From Holacanthus passer (Eukaryota > Chordata > Actinopteri > Pomacanthidae), in NCBI GenBank assembly GCA_025331565.1, contig JAFREQ010000131.1, forward strand, positions 587,001 to 651,000: a DNA stretch of 64,000 nucleotides, read 5' to 3'. The translations under genes and the position numbers were made by a program. Of the stretch, positions 62,601 to 64,000 are shown piece by piece. The notes below the pieces were generated by a model that had not been told where the DNA came from, ran no database searches, and saw only the letters and a program-made list of their open reading frames with translations. Within the stretch, counting starts at the first letter, position 1; the number at the start of each line of letters is the position of its first letter.

Positions 62601-63801
62601 TGAACACGTTGAAACATTTATTCATTTATGACTTTCCTATTTCAGTGTCTTTGTCTGTAATTTGACAAATCTAATAGGCCTGGTATAAAATAAAAAAATC
62701 TGAGCAAAACTATAGATATAAAAACTTTCAGACTGAAAACATAAGCACTTATCAAGTCAGTACTGAAGCACATCTATATTCACATGCATCAATGGGGAGC
62801 ATTACAACGCATTGAGGTCTGATCGCTACAGCATTTAAAATAGCAAAATTCTGTCGCAAAATCAATTCATTTAAATGGAATTGCAGCATCTATTGGATTC
62901 AGTAAGTACACTTTTGAGCTATAATTCGGAGGCAAACATACTTTTTTCTCCACTACATTTATCTGGCAGCTATAGTTACTAGTTACAGACTAATATTTTA
63001 CATTTTTAAAAAATGCTAAAATGCAATGCATTGTTAATGATTTAAGCAGTGGATCCCAACCTGTTTGGCCTCTAAGCCTTTTGGTATATTGTGTTAGCGC
63101 ACCAGTTACAGTAGTTTATCATCTGCCAGTCGTCACTACATCACCACACAGAATCACATATTTGTGATTTTGTGATTTGTGTGCAAAATTTCATTACATT
63201 GTCCTGTCTATAGTGTATATCGTTCCCATATTTCTTATATTTCTCTTGTTAATTTGTTGGTACTTTTTATACTTTTCTTGTTTATATTGCTTATTATATT
63301 ATTTATCTACAATTTTACCAGTATCTACTATTATATTATTCATTATACTATTTATCTACTGCTACTTTACTGATGCTCCTTTCTATTCTGCTCTCCTCTT
63401 TGCTGCTGTACACTGGAAATTTCTCCCCATGTGGGACAAATAAAGGAATATCTTATCTTATCTTATATTTCATAAAGAAGTGCAGATGGATTTTGCTGGG
63501 CCACTTTTTGCTCTGACCCAGTCTTCATTCAGACAACTAAAAATGTGAAACTAGAAGAAAGTACTTTAGCTCTTACAAAAACTACCAGCATGTAAAACAG
63601 TGTTGTTTCAACAGTTTGTTTCAACATTTGACTGACTCAAGAAAAAAGCTCACAACTTTGTCTGGAGTTCCGCACCGACTATGGAAACAATTATTCTTTT
63701 GTATTACCTTCTTTTTGTATTACCTTCATATTGTCCGGAGGGTCTCCTTGCCCAGTGGTGGAGCACACAAAGACAACCAGAGACTCTGAGATCAAGTTGG
63801 C
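55269..63801 (-). CDS. ndor1: NADPH-dependent diflavin oxidoreductase 1, all but the N-terminus
   Basis: NDOR1 passes electrons from NADPH through FAD and FMN to CIAPIN1 (anamorsin) for cytosolic Fe-S cluster assembly. Thirteen exons, read downward: 63801-63724, 62570-62473, 62383-62285, 61132-61031, 60897-60694, 60533-60406, 59853-59642, 59381-59274, 59189-59075, 57669-57523, 57437-57319, 56553-56459, 55413-55269. They total 1650 bases (549 aa plus TAA) and every junction keeps phase. Human is 597 aa, so about 46 residues (FMN P-loop) lie beyond 64000. Seen in order: flavodoxin VFVCSTTGQGDPPDNMK, NFWRF and LGLGDSSYP; FAD-domain SFFELL, YCNRPRRT, RSFSIASS and GLCSTWLASL; NADPH-domain VIMVGPGTGVAPF, LFFGCRSESKDFYF, VYVQHR and FYIAGNAK; C-terminal FQSETWS with the family's near-terminal Trp. 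Donors GTCTCA (59074) and GTCAGT (62472) are weak. Introns hold a SINE, a tRNA gene and LINE tails. Confidence 0.97.
55864..56168 (+). mobile_element. tRNA-derived SINE in an ndor1 intron
   Basis: The head reads GGGGCAGCTGTGGCTCAGGA with an A-box-like TGGCTCAGGAGG. It is followed by a perfect B box GGTTCGATCCC. The body is TGTCCTTGGGCAAGATACCG and ACCCCAAATTGCTCCCGATG, with GTGTGAATGTGTGTG. The tail CTAGAAAAGCGTTATATAAA then TGCAGTCCATTTACCA is of the type shared with L2-clade LINEs. This is a well-known teleost SINE type (V-SINE-like; exact subfamily not assigned). A nine-base piece (GGCTCAGGA) is duplicated in the A-box region. It lies antisense to ndor1. Confidence 0.85.
56584..56620. repeat. 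(TA)n microsatellite in an ndor1 intron
   Basis: Sixteen TA units followed by CACAC. Confidence 0.95.
61301..61347 (-). repeat. LINE 3' tail fragment directly downstream of the tRNA gene
   Basis: On the minus strand: ACAAATTTCCCCAATGAGGG, ACGAATAAAGGTTTATC, TTATCTTATG. The full short hairpin-and-repeat tail is present without a LINE body. It begins about 11 bases after the tRNA-Thr discriminator base, in the same orientation. Confidence 0.8.
61359..61431 (-). tRNA. tRNA-Thr (anticodon TGT)
   Basis: 73 bases on the minus strand fold as a complete cloverleaf with no mismatch in any stem. The acceptor stem is GGCTCCA/TGGGGCC (one T-G pair), the D stem GCTC/GAGC, the anticodon stem CTGGT/ACCAG around CTTGTAA, and the T stem GCGAG/CTCGC around TTCAAAT. 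The discriminator base is T. It agrees with vertebrate tRNA-Thr-TGT as I remember it, without an encoded CCA and without an intron. A TTTT Pol III terminator follows eight to eleven bases downstream (plus-strand AAAA at 61348-61351). It sits in the ndor1 intron between exons 61031-61132 and 62285-62383, in the same orientation. Confidence 0.95.
63180..63466 (+). repeat. LINE 3' end (L2/CR1-like) in an ndor1 intron
   Basis: The longest such fragment here: a T/A-rich 3' region, then CTTTGCTGCTGTACACTGGA, AATTTCTCCCCATGTGGGAC, AAATAAAGGAATATCTTATC and further TTATC. This is the usual end of a teleost non-LTR element. The 88-codon hydrophobic frame through it is an AT artefact. Confidence 0.75.
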
Positions 63802-64000
63802 CTGTTTGATGAGAGGAAACACATGAGGGGACAGTGCTTCATGCCATTCATGTAGGTTTTTAAAAACTCAAACAAAGGGTGGAGGGCTAAAGTCTGCCAT
63901 CCACCAGTGCAGGAAACTTCAATCCCTGGATCTGATGCTGGAACTCTAAAAGGTCAGGGCCATAGTGATCCCCTCTCTTTGCTGGACTGAACAGCTCCAC

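Noticed and set aside
63802..64000. Search for the first ndor1 exon (GSQTGTAQD-type FMN loop)
   Set aside because: No such motif on the minus strand; the 5' exon or exons must lie beyond the window.
1..64000. CRISPR arrays, operons, phage or viral genes, rRNA genes
   Set aside because: None seen; regular short repeats here are microsatellites or minisatellites, and gene structure is eukaryotic.

Overview
This is a window of vertebrate chromosomal DNA, almost certainly from a ray-finned fish and probably a spiny-rayed (percomorph-type) teleost. The evidence is split genes with GT-AG introns, long CA/GT microsatellites, a tRNA-derived SINE of a type common in teleosts, many short L2/CR1-like LINE 3' tails ending in (TTATC)n, a long-arm inverted-repeat MITE, and three genes whose proteins match vertebrate families closely. 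The species cannot be named from the sequence alone.

Three protein genes and one tRNA gene are well supported. (1) ier5l, a single-exon immediate-early-response gene, lies on the minus strand at 8131-8973. It sits in a GC-rich island with a TATA box and two inverted CCAAT boxes at its 5' side. (2) ntmt1, the alpha-N-terminal methyltransferase, is on the plus strand. It has a probable non-coding first exon ending at 47965 and three coding exons between 49904 and 51661, giving 222 aa. (3) ndor1, the diflavin reductase of cytosolic iron-sulfur assembly, is on the minus strand. I could place thirteen coding exons between 63801 and 55269 (549 aa plus stop). Only the first 45-50 residues lie beyond the right edge. 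ntmt1 and ndor1 converge tail to tail. (4) An intact tRNA-Thr(TGT) gene lies inside an ndor1 intron at 61359-61431, minus strand. ier5l and ntmt1 are also near neighbours on human 9q34.11 (from memory), so their linkage here looks like conserved synteny.

Layout: 1-8130 is AT-rich and gene-poor, with an octamer-motif cluster, C-rich and GGA tracts, and a MITE nested in an older repeat. 8131-9300 holds ier5l and its promoter. 9300-47780 is a 38-kb interval with no gene I can support. It contains at least four dispersed repeat families in several copies, microsatellites, a LINE-type relic, a hAT-like transposase-derived pseudogene (about 37.2-38.6 kb), and a polypyrimidine/G-quadruplex region with a near-consensus RFX site. 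47780-52063 is ntmt1. 52064-55268 is the convergent intergenic region. 55269-64000 is ndor1, with a SINE, the tRNA and LINE tails in its introns.

The three genes do not form a pathway. They are ordinary vertebrate neighbours: a transcriptional co-regulator-like protein, a protein methyltransferase and a flavoprotein reductase. No bacterial-style system, CRISPR array, virus or toxin gene was seen. The most unusual object is the tRNA-Thr gene followed, about 11 bases after its end, by a LINE 3' tail in the same orientation. This is the architecture expected of a newborn or minimal SINE. Secondary points of interest are a duplicated splice donor in ndor1, a consensus SRF (CArG) site and a possible uORF at ntmt1, and a perfect 14-bp hairpin at 13133-13165.
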